A stretch of 64,000 nt of DNA from Nocardioides zhouii (GCF_004137345.1 NZ_SDWV01000013.1:57426-121425); one strand, 5' to 3'. Shown: positions 15,519 through 24,138, counted from the first letter of the stretch. Program-made: numbers and translations. The notes: generated from the letters alone by a model not told the origin.

Positions 15519-18311
15519 TCAGGAGAGGTCGAGCTGGGCCAGCTCTCCCCGGGAGGTGACACCGGCCTTGGTGAAGACGTTGCGCAGGTGGAACGCCACG
15601 GTGCGCGGGGAAATCCAGCACTGCGCCGCCACGTCCTTGTTCGACATCCCGGAGCTGACGAGCTGGGCGACCTTGCGCTCCATCGGGGTGAGCTGCAGCT
15701 GCGTTGACGGGTCGCGCTTGCGGGCCGTCTCGCCGGAGGCACGGAGCTCCTGCTCGGCACGTGACGACCACGCGCTGGCGCGCACGTCGGTGAAGGTGTC
15801 CAGTGCGTGCCGCAGGTGCTGTCGGGCATCGACACGGCGCTGCTGGCGGCGCAGCCACTCTCCGTAGGCCAGCTCGATGCGCGCCACGTCAAGGGGGTGT
15901 TCGCGCCCGCGGCCCTCGGCCAGCGCAAGCTGGAAGAACTTCTCCACGTCGCCGTCCTTGGTGACCGAGCGACCGAATGCCACGGCGGACCGCGCCCACG
16001 GCTGCGCCGCTTCGTTTGCGAACTCCTCGAGCTCGTCAGTCCACACCCGGGCCTGCGTAGCGTCCCCGGCGCGGGCCGCTGCCTCGAGCCGTTGGGTCGC
16101 GACCATCCGGGCGACGAAGGAGAGCCGTATCCGGGAGAAGTGATGGAGCGCGCCCGCGGTGTCTCCTCGTCCGGTGCCTCGTACGGCCGCCGCCCACCGT
16201 GTCAGGTCGTGCACGGGGTCGGCGGTGATGCCGAGCGGGTGAGCAGCGACCAGGGTCTCCAGCCGGCACGCGAGGTCGTCGTACTCGTCGCTGCCCTGGT
16301 GGGCGGCCAGGAGCGCCAGCCACGCGACAGGGAGGGCCGTCATGGCGGGTTGGCCGATACCCTCACCGAGCGCTAGCGCCTCCTCGGCACTGACGCGCAC
16401 CGCGAGGTGGTCACCAGTGACGAAGTGGACAAAACACAGGCGTTGCAGGCAGTAGATGACTGCGGTGACGGCTCCGCTCTCGCGGGCCCGTGAGAGGGCG
16501 TGCGAGTAGAAGCGCCGCTGCCCTTCGTCGTCACCGAGCTGCAGGGCGGCGTTCCCCAGGTTCCACAGCACGTCGCGGTCGTCGACGTCCCCACCGAGGT
16601 CGAAGGCGAGCGCCAACGCGTCGACCGCCGCAGCCCACCGGTTGTCGGCGACCTCGGTCATCGACACCAGCATCGCCCTCAGGCACCGCGTGCGAACCGT
16701 GTCGTCGCCTGCGGTCGCGGTGAGCAGGTCCTCGAACCTCAGCGGCGTGCCGCTGTCGGCACCGAAGGTGCGCATCACGGCCGCGAGCACCCCCATCTGC
16801 AGCGCCCGTACAGCGTCGACATCGCACACCGCGTGCGCGGCCTCGACGAAGATCCGGTGACCCTCCGGCGCGGAGCCGATGTTGACCTCAATGTGCCCCC
16901 GCAAGCTCGCGATGTCGCACACCAGAACCGGGTCCTCGGTCACCTCACGAGCGGCGGTCAGCAGAGCACGTGCCCGTTCAGCCTGCCCGCACGCCCACGC
17001 GCTGCGTGCGGCTGCGAACATGAGCCCCGCCCGGCGCGCCGGGTCGGTCGAGAGGCTTGCGGCGCGCTCGTACGCCGCCAGCGCGGCGACGTACCCGCCA
17101 CGCCTGCCGGACCGCGCGCCAACGTCGGCCAGCGCGTCGACGAGGTCGTCGTCGTGGTCGTGGTCGTGGTCGTCGCCACGGTCGTTCGCGGCGAAGGCGC
17201 GGTGCCATACCGCACGGTCGGCCTCCCCGGAGCTGCTGAGCGAATCGGCCAGGGCTCGGTGTGCCTGCCTCCGGTCGTCGTCTGCAGCAGCTTGGTAGAT
17301 CGCCGATCGGACGAGCGGGTGCCTCAACGCGACCACGTCGTCGGTCTGCAGAATCAGTCCGGACTCCACGGCGGCTCGTAGCGCGTGCTCGTCGAGACCG
17401 AGGCGACGGGCGGCGTCGCGGACCACATCGAGTCGGCCTGAGTCGTCCGCAGCCGCGAGGAGGACCATCCGCTGCACCGGTACTGGCAGCCGTCGGCTCC
17501 GGTCGAGAAACGCCTGCTCGACCCGCTCAGTGAGATGCAGCTGGGCAGGCAGCGGCGCAGCACCGGTGAGTTGAGCAGTGTCCAGCTCGCGCGGGAGCTC
17601 GAGGAGAGCCAACGGGTTGCCGCGCGACTCCTCCACCAGCCGAGCGACGACACCCGCCGCCGCCGACCCACCCAGCTGGCGGGCGAGAAGGGCCCGGCTC
17701 GCGTCCTCGTCGAGCCCATCCAGCACGACCTCATCCACCCCGGGGGCCTCAAACCGAGCAGCAGTGCCCTCCCGGGCCGAGAAAACCATGGCCACCCGGT
17801 CCGCACCCAGACGTCGCGCACAGAACAGCAGGGCGCCTGCCGAGGCCGGGTCGAGCCAGTGGGCGTCGTCGACGATGCACAGCACCGGGCCCTCCTCACC
17901 GGCCGACGTCAACAGAGACAAGGTGGCGACCCCCACCAGGAACGGCTCCACCGACGGACCGTCGTCCTCCCCGAACGCCACCCCGAGGGCGCGAGCTTGC
18001 GGCGGCGGGAGCTGGTCCCGCAGCCGCGTCAGCGGAAGGAGCAGACGATGCAACGCTGCGAACGGCAGCGGTGCCTCGACCTCGAGCCCCTGCGTGCGAA
18101 GCAACCTGACATCCGTGGCCTCTGTGGCGAGTGCGTCGAGGAGGGCCGACTTCCCGACCCCCGGATCGCCTCGGACCACCACCGCTCCGGCCGTGCCGTC
18201 GCGTGCGTCGTCGACGAGCGCTCCCAGGAGTGCCCGCTCAGGCTCTCGGCCGACCAGCACGGCACGAACGTACAACCGCTGCGGCACGCCCGCAGGCGTG
18301 GACCGGACCAA
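15519..18311 (-). CDS. LuxR-family large ATP-binding (LAL) regulator
   Basis: The 930-residue regulator has an AAA-like NTPase domain (Walker A GDPGVGKSA at residues 48-56, Walker B CIVDDAHWLD near 145), a long helical TPR-like middle and a LuxR-type HTH at about residues 868-928 (LTPMERKVAQLVSSGMSNKDVA). LAL proteins are usually activators that sense a ligand through the middle region. It is the only regulator in the island and lies divergent from the cytoplasmic DJ-1 gene, so it is the likely controller of the set. The start is uncertain: TTG at 18311 or GTG at 18287. An unusual DDHDHDHDDD stretch is encoded near 17150. Confidence 0.85.
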   Translation of the reverse strand: MVRSTPAGVPQRLYVRAVLVGREPERALLGALVDDARDGTAGAVVVRGDPGVGKSALLDALATEATDVRLLRTQGLEVEAPLPFAALHRLLLPLTRLRDQLPPPQARALGVAFGEDDGPSVEPFLVGVATLSLLTSAGEEGPVLCIVDDAHWLDPASAGALLFCARRLGADRVAMVFSAREGTAARFEAPGVDEVVLDGLDEDASRALLARQLGGSAAAGVVARLVEESRGNPLALLELPRELDTAQLTGAAPLPAQLHLTERVEQAFLDRSRRLPVPVQRMVLLAAADDSGRLDVVRDAARRLGLDEHALRAAVESGLILQTDDVVALRHPLVRSAIYQAAADDDRRQAHRALADSLSSSGEADRAVWHRAFAANDRGDDHDHDHDDDLVDALADVGARSGRRGGYVAALAAYERAASLSTDPARRAGLMFAAARSAWACGQAERARALLTAAREVTEDPVLVCDIASLRGHIEVNIGSAPEGHRIFVEAAHAVCDVDAVRALQMGVLAAVMRTFGADSGTPLRFEDLLTATAGDDTVRTRCLRAMLVSMTEVADNRWAAAVDALALAFDLGGDVDDRDVLWNLGNAALQLGDDEGQRRFYSHALSRARESGAVTAVIYCLQRLCFVHFVTGDHLAVRVSAEEALALGEGIGQPAMTALPVAWLALLAAHQGSDEYDDLACRLETLVAAHPLGITADPVHDLTRWAAAVRGTGRGDTAGALHHFSRIRLSFVARMVATQRLEAAARAGDATQARVWTDELEEFANEAAQPWARSAVAFGRSVTKDGDVEKFFQLALAEGRGREHPLDVARIELAYGEWLRRQQRRVDARQHLRHALDTFTDVRASAWSSRAEQELRASGETARKRDPSTQLQLTPMERKVAQLVSSGMSNKDVAAQCWISPRTVAFHLRNVFTKAGVTSRGELAQLDLS
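17145..17174 (-). repeat. In-frame GTGGTC microsatellite in the LAL gene
   Basis: Three perfect GTGGTC hexamers (17154-17171) flanked by GTC triplets encode an Asp-His run in the helical middle of the regulator. Because the unit is six bases, slippage would change length without shifting the frame. Confidence 0.7.
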
Positions 18312-18312
18312 T

Positions 18313-18330
18313 CCCGGCGCTTTTGCCGGG
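18313..18330. promoter_or_regulatory. Palindrome in the divergent LAL / DJ-1 promoter region
   Basis: CCCGGC-GCTTTT-GCCGGG forms a 6-bp inverted repeat just upstream of the LAL start and 84 bp before the DJ-1 gene. It may be an operator or a leader hairpin. Confidence 0.35.
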
Positions 18331-18413
18331 GCGACCCGGCGGCCGTCGCTTCAGGCTCGTCGTATCGCTCCGGAGGCACTCGGCCCCGGAACGCCCGCAG
18401 CCAGGAGCTCCAC

Positions 18414-19112
18414 ATGCCCGAACACCCAGTTCCCAGCACACCGCCCACGGAAGGGCCGAGCACGTCGGTCACCGCGCAGGCCGGCACGCAGGCGTCTCAC
18501 GCCTCCGAGACAGCCCCGACCAGGCGTCGGCAGATCGGGCTGCTGGTCTTCGACGGGGTCGAGGAGCTCGATGCCGTCGGCCCGTGGGAAGTGCTGTCCA
18601 ACTGGACGCGCCAGCACCCCGAGGACGGCTGGGATGTGTTCTGCATGTCCGTTCACGGGGGGCCGGTTGTCGGCGCGAAGTCACTCATGCTCGGAGCCCA
18701 CCACTCGACGCAGAGCACCCCCCAGCTCGACGTGCTCATCCACCCCGGAGGACCCGGCACCAGGCCGATGCTGAACGACCCCGAACATCTGCAATGGGTA
18801 CGCGACGCACGTCGCGACGTACCGCTGATGGCGTCGGTGTGCACCGGCAGCCTTGTCTACGCCGCCGCCGGCCTGCTCACCGGCAGGCGAGCCACGACCC
18901 ACTGGGCCTCGCTCAACCACCTGGCCGAACTCGACCCGACCGTCATCACCGACGTCCGCTCACGCTTCGTTGACGACGGCGACCTCATCACCAGCGCGGG
19001 CGTCAGCGCCGGCATCGACATGGCGCTGCACCTCGTCGCCCGCCTCGCGAGCACCGACCGCGCGCAAGAAGTCAGACGCGACATCCAGTACGACCCCATG
19101 CCCACGGTCTGA
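18414..19112 (+). CDS. Cytoplasmic DJ-1/PfpI family protein
   Basis: The 232-residue protein has a disordered N-terminus of about 38 residues and then a DJ-1/PfpI domain. VFDGVEELDAVGPWEV holds the conserved acidic residue, and SVCTGSLVYAAAGLLTG carries the nucleophile cysteine C143. The pattern resembles isonitrile hydratase and related ThiJ-like hydratases or deglycases. There is no HTH and no signal peptide, in contrast to the anchored paralogue at 9329-10630. AGGAGCTCCAC precedes the ATG at 18414, and the longer open frame upstream is antisense to the regulator. It is divergent from the LAL gene and followed by the reductase. Confidence 0.82.
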   Translation: MPEHPVPSTPPTEGPSTSVTAQAGTQASHASETAPTRRRQIGLLVFDGVEELDAVGPWEVLSNWTRQHPEDGWDVFCMSVHGGPVVGAKSLMLGAHHSTQSTPQLDVLIHPGGPGTRPMLNDPEHLQWVRDARRDVPLMASVCTGSLVYAAAGLLTGRRATTHWASLNHLAELDPTVITDVRSRFVDDGDLITSAGVSAGIDMALHLVARLASTDRAQEVRRDIQYDPMPTV

Positions 19113-19169
19113 CGAGCCAGAGCCAGAGCCAGAGCCACAACACACCGACATCGAGACTGGGACGACGAC

Positions 19170-20213
19170 ATGAGCACCGACACCTCCACCGACGCCCGCA
19201 CCCGCGCAGCACGGCCCGGCACGATGCGTGCCATCACCCAGTACCGCTATGGCAACGCAGACGTGCTGCGCACCGCCCGCGTGCCGATGCCGGCCGTCGG
19301 CGATGACCAGGTCCTCGTCCGCGTTCGCGCCGCCGGCCTCGACCGCGGCACCGAGCACCTCCTCACCGGCAAGCCCTACGCCGTGCGCCTCGCAACGGGA
19401 GTGCGTCGACCCAGGAACCCTGTGCCCGGCAGAGACGTCGCCGGCATCGTCGCCGAAGTAGGCGCCGACGTGGTCGGCTTCGCGCCCGGCGACGCGGTCT
19501 ACGGCGTCGCCCCTGGTTCGTTCGCCGAGTACGCCGTCACCACCTCCGACAAGCTCTCGCGCAAACCAGACGACATCACCTTCGCCCAAGCCGCCGTCAT
19601 GCCCATCTCAGCCGGCACCGCCCTCCAAGCGCTCACCTTGGGCGGGCTCCAGGCCGGACAATCGGTCCTCATCACGGGCGCGTCCGGCGGCGTCGGCAGC
19701 TACGCGGTCCAGATTGCCGACGCACTTGGAGCCGAAGTCACCGGCGTCTGCAGCCCCGCCAAGGCCGACTACGTCCGCGCCATGGGCGCCCACCACGTCC
19801 TCACCTACCCCCACGACAGCTGGACCGACGGAACCCACCGCTGGGACCTAGTCATCGACATCGCCGGCAACCCCACCATCCGCGAGCTCCGACGCGCGCT
19901 CACCCCACACGGCACCGCCGTCTTCGTCGGCGGTGAAAACGCCGGCGCCGTACTCGGGATGGCCCGCCAGATCCGCGGGGCCCTCCTGTCGCCGTTCGTC
20001 GGGCAACGGTTCATCCCACTGCTGGCCCGCGAACGCGCCGAGCACTTCGAGCGGCTCACCCAGCTCATCGAGGCCGGGCAGCTGGGGCCAGCACTCGACC
20101 GGACCTACCCGCTTGAACAGGCCGCAAACGCCATGAGGCAACTGGAACGCGGCACCATCCGCGGCAAGGTCGCCATCACCGTGTTCGAACCCACACCTAT
20201 CGCTGCGGGGTGA
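19170..20213 (+). CDS. Medium-chain NAD(P)-dependent alcohol dehydrogenase / quinone reductase-like
   Basis: This 347-residue MDR protein has a GroES-like N-terminal domain (about residues 19-140) with PGRDVAGIVAEVG, and a Rossmann fold with GASGGVGSYAVQ near residue 160. The catalytic and structural zinc cysteines of alcohol dehydrogenases are absent, so it fits zinc-free quinone or enone reductases that reduce C=C bonds or quinones with NADPH. A short tandem AGAGCC repeat fills the 57-bp gap after the DJ-1 gene, with which it is probably co-transcribed. It is the last intact gene before the right repeat. Confidence 0.85.
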   Translation: MSTDTSTDARTRAARPGTMRAITQYRYGNADVLRTARVPMPAVGDDQVLVRVRAAGLDRGTEHLLTGKPYAVRLATGVRRPRNPVPGRDVAGIVAEVGADVVGFAPGDAVYGVAPGSFAEYAVTTSDKLSRKPDDITFAQAAVMPISAGTALQALTLGGLQAGQSVLITGASGGVGSYAVQIADALGAEVTGVCSPAKADYVRAMGAHHVLTYPHDSWTDGTHRWDLVIDIAGNPTIRELRRALTPHGTAVFVGGENAGAVLGMARQIRGALLSPFVGQRFIPLLARERAEHFERLTQLIEAGQLGPALDRTYPLEQAANAMRQLERGTIRGKVAITVFEPTPIAAG

Positions 20214-20228
20214 CGCTGCTCGATCGCG

Positions 20229-20307
20229 CCAGCAGTACCTCGCCAAGAACCCGTACGGCTATCGCTGCCACGCGAACACGGGCGTGAAGTTCCCCGAGGC
20301 GGTCTGA
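20229..20307 (+). pseudogene. msrA 3'-end remnant (right direct repeat)
   Basis: The segment 20230-20307 is in frame as QQYLAKNPYGYRCHANTG then VKFPEAV and a TGA stop. It reproduces the last 26 codons of MsrA with no start codon or upstream domain. It is most simply the original msrA 3' end displaced by the island. Synonymous changes relative to 9066-9144 show that both copies diverged under coding constraint before they came together. Confidence 0.8.
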
Positions 20308-20528
20308 GGGTCGTACGGCACGCTGGGTCGAAGTTGACTCGTGACATTCGCGAGCGAACTGCGTCCTTGACGGCGGCGGGCTACTCGGGTCGCTCGTCGA
20401 GCCAAGCCCCGGGGGCCGCGTCGGCTTCGTCCGCCGGGGCGGGTCCTGCAACGCGCTCGAAGAGGCCGTGCCCCTTGGCCGCGCCACGCGCCAGAGGCGG
20501 TCTGGCGTGCAGAGGCGGCGGAGTCGTT
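20308..20528. other. Non-coding spacer right of the island
   Basis: No credible gene is seen. A short hairpin CGCCAGA/TCTGGCG (20489-20507) lies 22 bp beyond the stop of the minus-strand gene at 20529 and could serve as its terminator. Confidence 0.4.
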
Positions 20529-22208
20529 CTAGGCGATCTTCAGCCGCTTCCAGCGCGACACGTTGCCCGCGCCGTCCCGTACCCGGACGAAGATCTTGCT
20601 GCTCGAGCTCTTGAAGGACGACCGCTTCTTGTAGGTGCGCCAGGCGCCCGGCCTGGCCTTCTTCGAGGTGACCTGCATCGTGGCGACGCCTGAGGTCTTG
20701 TCGACCGCCCTCACGGTCACGACGTACCTCCGCTTCGCCAGCCGCGGCGCGAGGTCCGTCAGGCGGGGAGAAGCGACAGGTGCCTTCGCCCCAGCCTCGA
20801 GCACGGCCGGCGCGGTCTCGTCGAGGATGATGTCGTCCTGGTAGGTCTCCGGGCCGGATCGTCCGCCCAGGAATCGGGCGTAGATGGTCTTGGGCAGGCG
20901 CTCCGGACCGCTGGAGTCAAGGGTCCATGCCATGGTCGCACCGACCGGTCGCTGCGACGCGGGGAAGAAGCCGCCGTCGTTGGAGATCACGACGTCCTTC
21001 GCGTACGTCGGCCACCTCATGAAGACGGTCACCTGGGGATCGTTGGTGTATCTGGCGCCGTTGTTGATCGAGACGCCGATCGGTCCGACGGGCGACGCGC
21101 TGCTCACGTCGACCGCAGTGCTGGCGGTCGCCGTCGCGCCCGCGGGCGCAGTGACCCGAACGGTGACCGTACGGATCCCCGGGGTGTCGTACGCGTGCGA
21201 GATCCGACCGGTGGCGCCGGAGTCGGTCTCGAACGAGCCGTCGCCGTCGAGGTCCCACTCGAAGCGAGACGGCGAGGCGAACGGGACGAACGATCCCGTC
21301 GCGTCGAGGGCGACCGGTGCGCCGGTGAACGCCTGCGCCTCAGATGCCGTGAGCTTCGCGTCGGGGGTGGTGGGGTCGAGGTGGACCCGGACGTTGCTGC
21401 TGAGCGCCCATGTCTCGCCGCTCGGAGTGACCGAGAGGTCCGCAATGCTCGCGCTCGTGCCCCGGTCGACGCCGAGGGTCGAGCTGCCGTCCGCCGCGAA
21501 CTTCCGGATCGAGGCACCCGACTGGGTCGAGACGGCTGCGATCACCTCACCCGAAGCCGTGGTGTCGAGCGCGCCGGTCGAACCGGGAATGGTGCGCCGA
21601 GCCACGCCGGCCGGGTCGTACTCCGTGATGCCGGTGGTGCTCGAGCTGGCCAGGACGTTGCCGTTGGCCAGTGCCTCGACGTACGCCCCCGAGGCGGGAA
21701 TGCTGCCGAGGAACTCCCCTGTCAGGGGCGAGAACTTCAGGATCGTCGTGCCCTGATCGGTCGCGAGCCAGATGGCAGCACTTCCTGCGGATACGTCACG
21801 TGCTGAGGTTCCAGCAGCCAGAGCGGTTTCCCATTCGGTCGATCCCGAGGGGCTGACCTTGCGCAGCAAGGTGTCGTTGCTGCTCGTGTCACGGAACGCG
21901 AGGTAGAGATTTCCCGCGGCGTCCACCTCGAACGCTTTGATCAGCGGAACTGTGCCGATGCTCACGGGTCGCAGGTAGTCGCCACTGGACGTGCTCTCGG
22001 TGACCTGCGTGGTTCCATTCGAGAGGAAGGCCGTGAAGAGGTGGTTCTGCGGACCTCCGACGGCCATGCGCCACGGCATGGGCAGGGATGGGTACGGCGT
22101 TAGCGTGACGCCAGCACTCACCTGGGGAGCCGCGAGCAGCACGAACGACAGGGCAACAACGACCGAGAGTCCACCGCGTCGAGCGGCGGAGGCGACTGGC
22201 ATCTTCAC
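20529..22208 (-). CDS. Secreted PKD-domain protein
   Basis: This exported protein of 559 residues has a signal peptide at residues 1-32 (LSVVVALSFVLLAAPQVSAG). A beta-propeller-like region of about 260 residues with repeated WLATDQGT and NLYLAF-type blades follows. A PKD domain lies near residues 300-375 (FEWDLDGDGSFETD), and the C-terminal basic Ig-like region ends VRDGAGNVSRWKRLKIA. No catalytic residues are recognised. It is probably a cell-surface or extracellular binding protein. The start is GTG at 22208. ATG at 22202 is equally possible. It was probably the original downstream neighbour of msrA. Confidence 0.75.
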   Translation of the reverse strand: MKMPVASAARRGGLSVVVALSFVLLAAPQVSAGVTLTPYPSLPMPWRMAVGGPQNHLFTAFLSNGTTQVTESTSSGDYLRPVSIGTVPLIKAFEVDAAGNLYLAFRDTSSNDTLLRKVSPSGSTEWETALAAGTSARDVSAGSAAIWLATDQGTTILKFSPLTGEFLGSIPASGAYVEALANGNVLASSSTTGITEYDPAGVARRTIPGSTGALDTTASGEVIAAVSTQSGASIRKFAADGSSTLGVDRGTSASIADLSVTPSGETWALSSNVRVHLDPTTPDAKLTASEAQAFTGAPVALDATGSFVPFASPSRFEWDLDGDGSFETDSGATGRISHAYDTPGIRTVTVRVTAPAGATATASTAVDVSSASPVGPIGVSINNGARYTNDPQVTVFMRWPTYAKDVVISNDGGFFPASQRPVGATMAWTLDSSGPERLPKTIYARFLGGRSGPETYQDDIILDETAPAVLEAGAKAPVASPRLTDLAPRLAKRRYVVTVRAVDKTSGVATMQVTSKKARPGAWRTYKKRSSFKSSSSKIFVRVRDGAGNVSRWKRLKIA

Positions 22209-22389
22209 CGTCGAACCCTAGACGCGGAGACCGAGATCTCGCGCTGCAAGCGCGTCCATTGCACCCCTTTGAGGCGAACTCGCCACACGCGCCCGACGAT
22301 GCGGACCGCTGATGCTGTCGATTTCGCGTCGACCCGTCCGTCAGAGTGGTGGAGGCGGCCGCAGGGGCCGCCCGGACGGAGGAGTCTCC

Positions 22390-22731
22390 ATGACGATGTA
22401 CGCCATCTACTTCATGCAGCAGTGGGTCGGGGACCACCCCGCGGAGTGGTACCAGACCCGCGTGGAGCCCTCCACGGCCGTCGTCGCCGACATGGAGACG
22501 GCAGGGGTGCTGGTGTTCGCCGGCGGTCTCGTGGAGGACATGGAGCTCGCCTTCAGCGCCGACGGCACCAGCGGGGAGATGGTGGTCACCGACGGCCCCT
22601 ACACCGAGGTGACCGAGTACCTCGGCGGCATCACGATCATCAGCGTGCCGACCATCGAGGAGGCGCGGGAATGGGCCGCGAGGGTCGCCGAGGGCTGCGG
22701 GTGGCCGCAGGAGGTCCGCGAGATCAAGTAG
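22390..22731 (+). CDS. YCII-related (DGPF) domain protein
   Basis: A 113-residue YCII/DGPF-family protein (PF03795) with the hallmark VTDGPYTEVTEYLGGITII. These small dimeric ferredoxin-like folds are often next to ECF sigma factors, but none is present here. The biochemical role is unknown. GGAGGAGTCTCC provides a strong ribosome binding site for the ATG at 22390. It is monocistronic and divergent from the PKD gene. Confidence 0.85.
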   Translation: MTMYAIYFMQQWVGDHPAEWYQTRVEPSTAVVADMETAGVLVFAGGLVEDMELAFSADGTSGEMVVTDGPYTEVTEYLGGITIISVPTIEEAREWAARVAEGCGWPQEVREIK

Positions 22732-22755
22732 CCGGTCTCGATACGCCCACCGAGG

Positions 22756-23307
22756 TCACTGGGCCACCCAGTCGGTGAAGCTGCGCGGGTCGCCGAGCCA
22801 GTCCCGGGCGGTGTCCTTGCCGTTGGGGCGGGTGCCGGCGACACGTACGGCGACGCGGACCTCGGCCGGGGAGCCGAGGGCGTCGCGCGAGATCCGCATC
22901 CGGACCTGCTCCGCGTCGTAGTCCACCTTCATCCGGTACGACCCCTCGACCGGCTCGCCCCACTTCGAGGTGGCGAAGCCGTCGGTGGTGAGCAGGATGT
23001 AGTCAGTGCCGACGAAGTAGCCGCCCGAGAGGACGTACTCCGGGCCGGTGTCCGCCGGGTCGGTGTCGAGGAAGACCGCGCCCGACGAGCCGGTGAGGTA
23101 GGACTCCTGCAGGTCGGTGTGCGTCGTGGTCACGACCACGTTGCGCGCTCCGTGCTCGACGACCACGGAGCGGAGGTCGACGCCGTGGCCGAGGTCCTGC
23201 GGGTCCTCTACGCCGATGCCGTCGGCGTTCGCCGGGAGCTGGGTCAGGGCGAGGGCGGCGATCGACAGGGTCGCGGCGCTCAGGATGGTCGTACGCATGG
23301 AAGTCAT
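22756..23307 (-). CDS. Secreted protein of unknown function
   Basis: The 183-residue protein has a signal peptide MTSMRTTILSAATLSIAALA with cleavage near ANADG (residue 29). It continues as a beta-rich domain containing VVTTTHTDL, GTDYILLTTDG and VRVAGTRPNGKDTARDWLG. I recognise no named family, though such short exported proteins are frequent in Nocardioides. The open frame extends upstream, so ATG at 23307 was chosen because it gives a complete signal peptide. ATG at 23298 is an alternative. It is convergent with the YCII gene and divergent from pcs. Confidence 0.7.
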   Translation of the reverse strand: MTSMRTTILSAATLSIAALALTQLPANADGIGVEDPQDLGHGVDLRSVVVEHGARNVVVTTTHTDLQESYLTGSSGAVFLDTDPADTGPEYVLSGGYFVGTDYILLTTDGFATSKWGEPVEGSYRMKVDYDAEQVRMRISRDALGSPAEVRVAVRVAGTRPNGKDTARDWLGDPRSFTDWVAQ

Positions 23308-23409
23308 CACGATCTGAAGACGCAAGACCGTTGCCGTTGGTTGCATCTCCTGCGCCCGCGTCTGACATGATCCCTCTCTCGATGCAACACCCGACGACCG
23401 AGGAGGGAC

Positions 23410-24138
23410 GTGGCCTCCTCGCGGAGCACCTTCCTGACGATCGCTTCCTGGCTCGTGCACGCCTACACGGCCTCGGGCTTCGTGCTGGCGTTCCTCGCCG
23501 TCGTGGCGGTGATGGAGGGCGACACCACCCGGTGCCTCTGGCTCTTCCTGGCCACCATGGTCGTCGACGGCACCGACGGCATGCTCGCGCGCTGGGTCGG
23601 GGTGAAGGAGCACGTCCCCTGGTTCGACGGGGCCCTGCTGGACAACATCGTCGACTACCTGACGTACGCCTTCATCCCGATGGTGCTGCTGTGGAGCACG
23701 GGATACCTGGGCGAGGGTGCCTCGGCGACCGTGCTGGCCGTCGTGCCGCTGCTCGCGTCGGCGTACCAGTTCTGCCGGGTCGACGCGAAGACCGACGACC
23801 ACCTGTTCCTCGGCTTCCCGAGCTACTGGAACATCGCCGCGTTCTACATCTACGTGCTGGACCTGTCGCCGGCGGCCGCCGCGGCCGTGCTGCTGGTGTG
23901 CGCGGTGCTCGTCTTCGTGCCGATCGGGTACGTCTACCCCTCACGCACCACCACCCTGCAGGCGCCCACCCTCGTGCTGACCTGCCTCTGGCTGGTCAGC
24001 TACGCCGTGATCCTCTGGCAGGCGCCCGACCCGAGCGCGGTCTGGCTCGCACTCTCGGTGGCCTACATCGGCTACTACGTCGCCCTGAGCCTCTACCTGA
24101 CGGCACGGCGCGGTCGCGCCACCGCGTCAGTCGCCTGA
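23410..24138 (+). CDS. pcs: Phosphatidylcholine synthase
   Basis: This integral membrane CDP-alcohol phosphatidyltransferase of 242 residues condenses CDP-diacylglycerol with choline to phosphatidylcholine. The variant Pcs motif DG-x2-AR-x12-G-x3-D-x3-D is present as DGMLAR then GALLDNIVD. QFCRVDAKTDDHLFLGFPSYWN matches the Pcs middle region, and about eight hydrophobic helices cover the length. The start is GTG at 23410 behind AGGAGGGAC. Its 3' end overlaps the convergent DUF1905 gene by 12 bp. Phosphatidylcholine made from free choline is uncommon in actinobacteria. The rest of the choline pathway is not in the window. Confidence 0.83.
   Translation: MASSRSTFLTIASWLVHAYTASGFVLAFLAVVAVMEGDTTRCLWLFLATMVVDGTDGMLARWVGVKEHVPWFDGALLDNIVDYLTYAFIPMVLLWSTGYLGEGASATVLAVVPLLASAYQFCRVDAKTDDHLFLGFPSYWNIAAFYIYVLDLSPAAAAAVLLVCAVLVFVPIGYVYPSRTTTLQAPTLVLTCLWLVSYAVILWQAPDPSAVWLALSVAYIGYYVALSLYLTARRGRATASVA

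Larger units (their letters stand above)
9145..20307. mobile_element. Putative genomic island flanked by msrA 3'-end repeats
   Basis: The segment between the two msrA 3' copies is 11.1 kb and holds eight genes for efflux, DJ-1/PfpI proteins, a hydrolase, a reductase and a LAL regulator. A direct repeat of a gene's 3' end that restores the frame at one side is the classic footprint of site-specific integration or of single-crossover insertion of circular DNA. No integrase, relaxase or transposase is visible inside, so it would be non-autonomous or decayed. A plain local duplication followed by rearrangement is the alternative. Confidence 0.6.

Noticed and set aside
9145..20228. Integrase or transposase within the island
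   Set aside because: All eight frames with homology are accounted for by transport, enzyme or regulator genes. No recombinase motif was seen on either strand.
20197..20487. 96-codon minus-strand frame at the island's right end
   Set aside because: It is largely antisense to the msrA remnant and has no domain or ribosome binding site.
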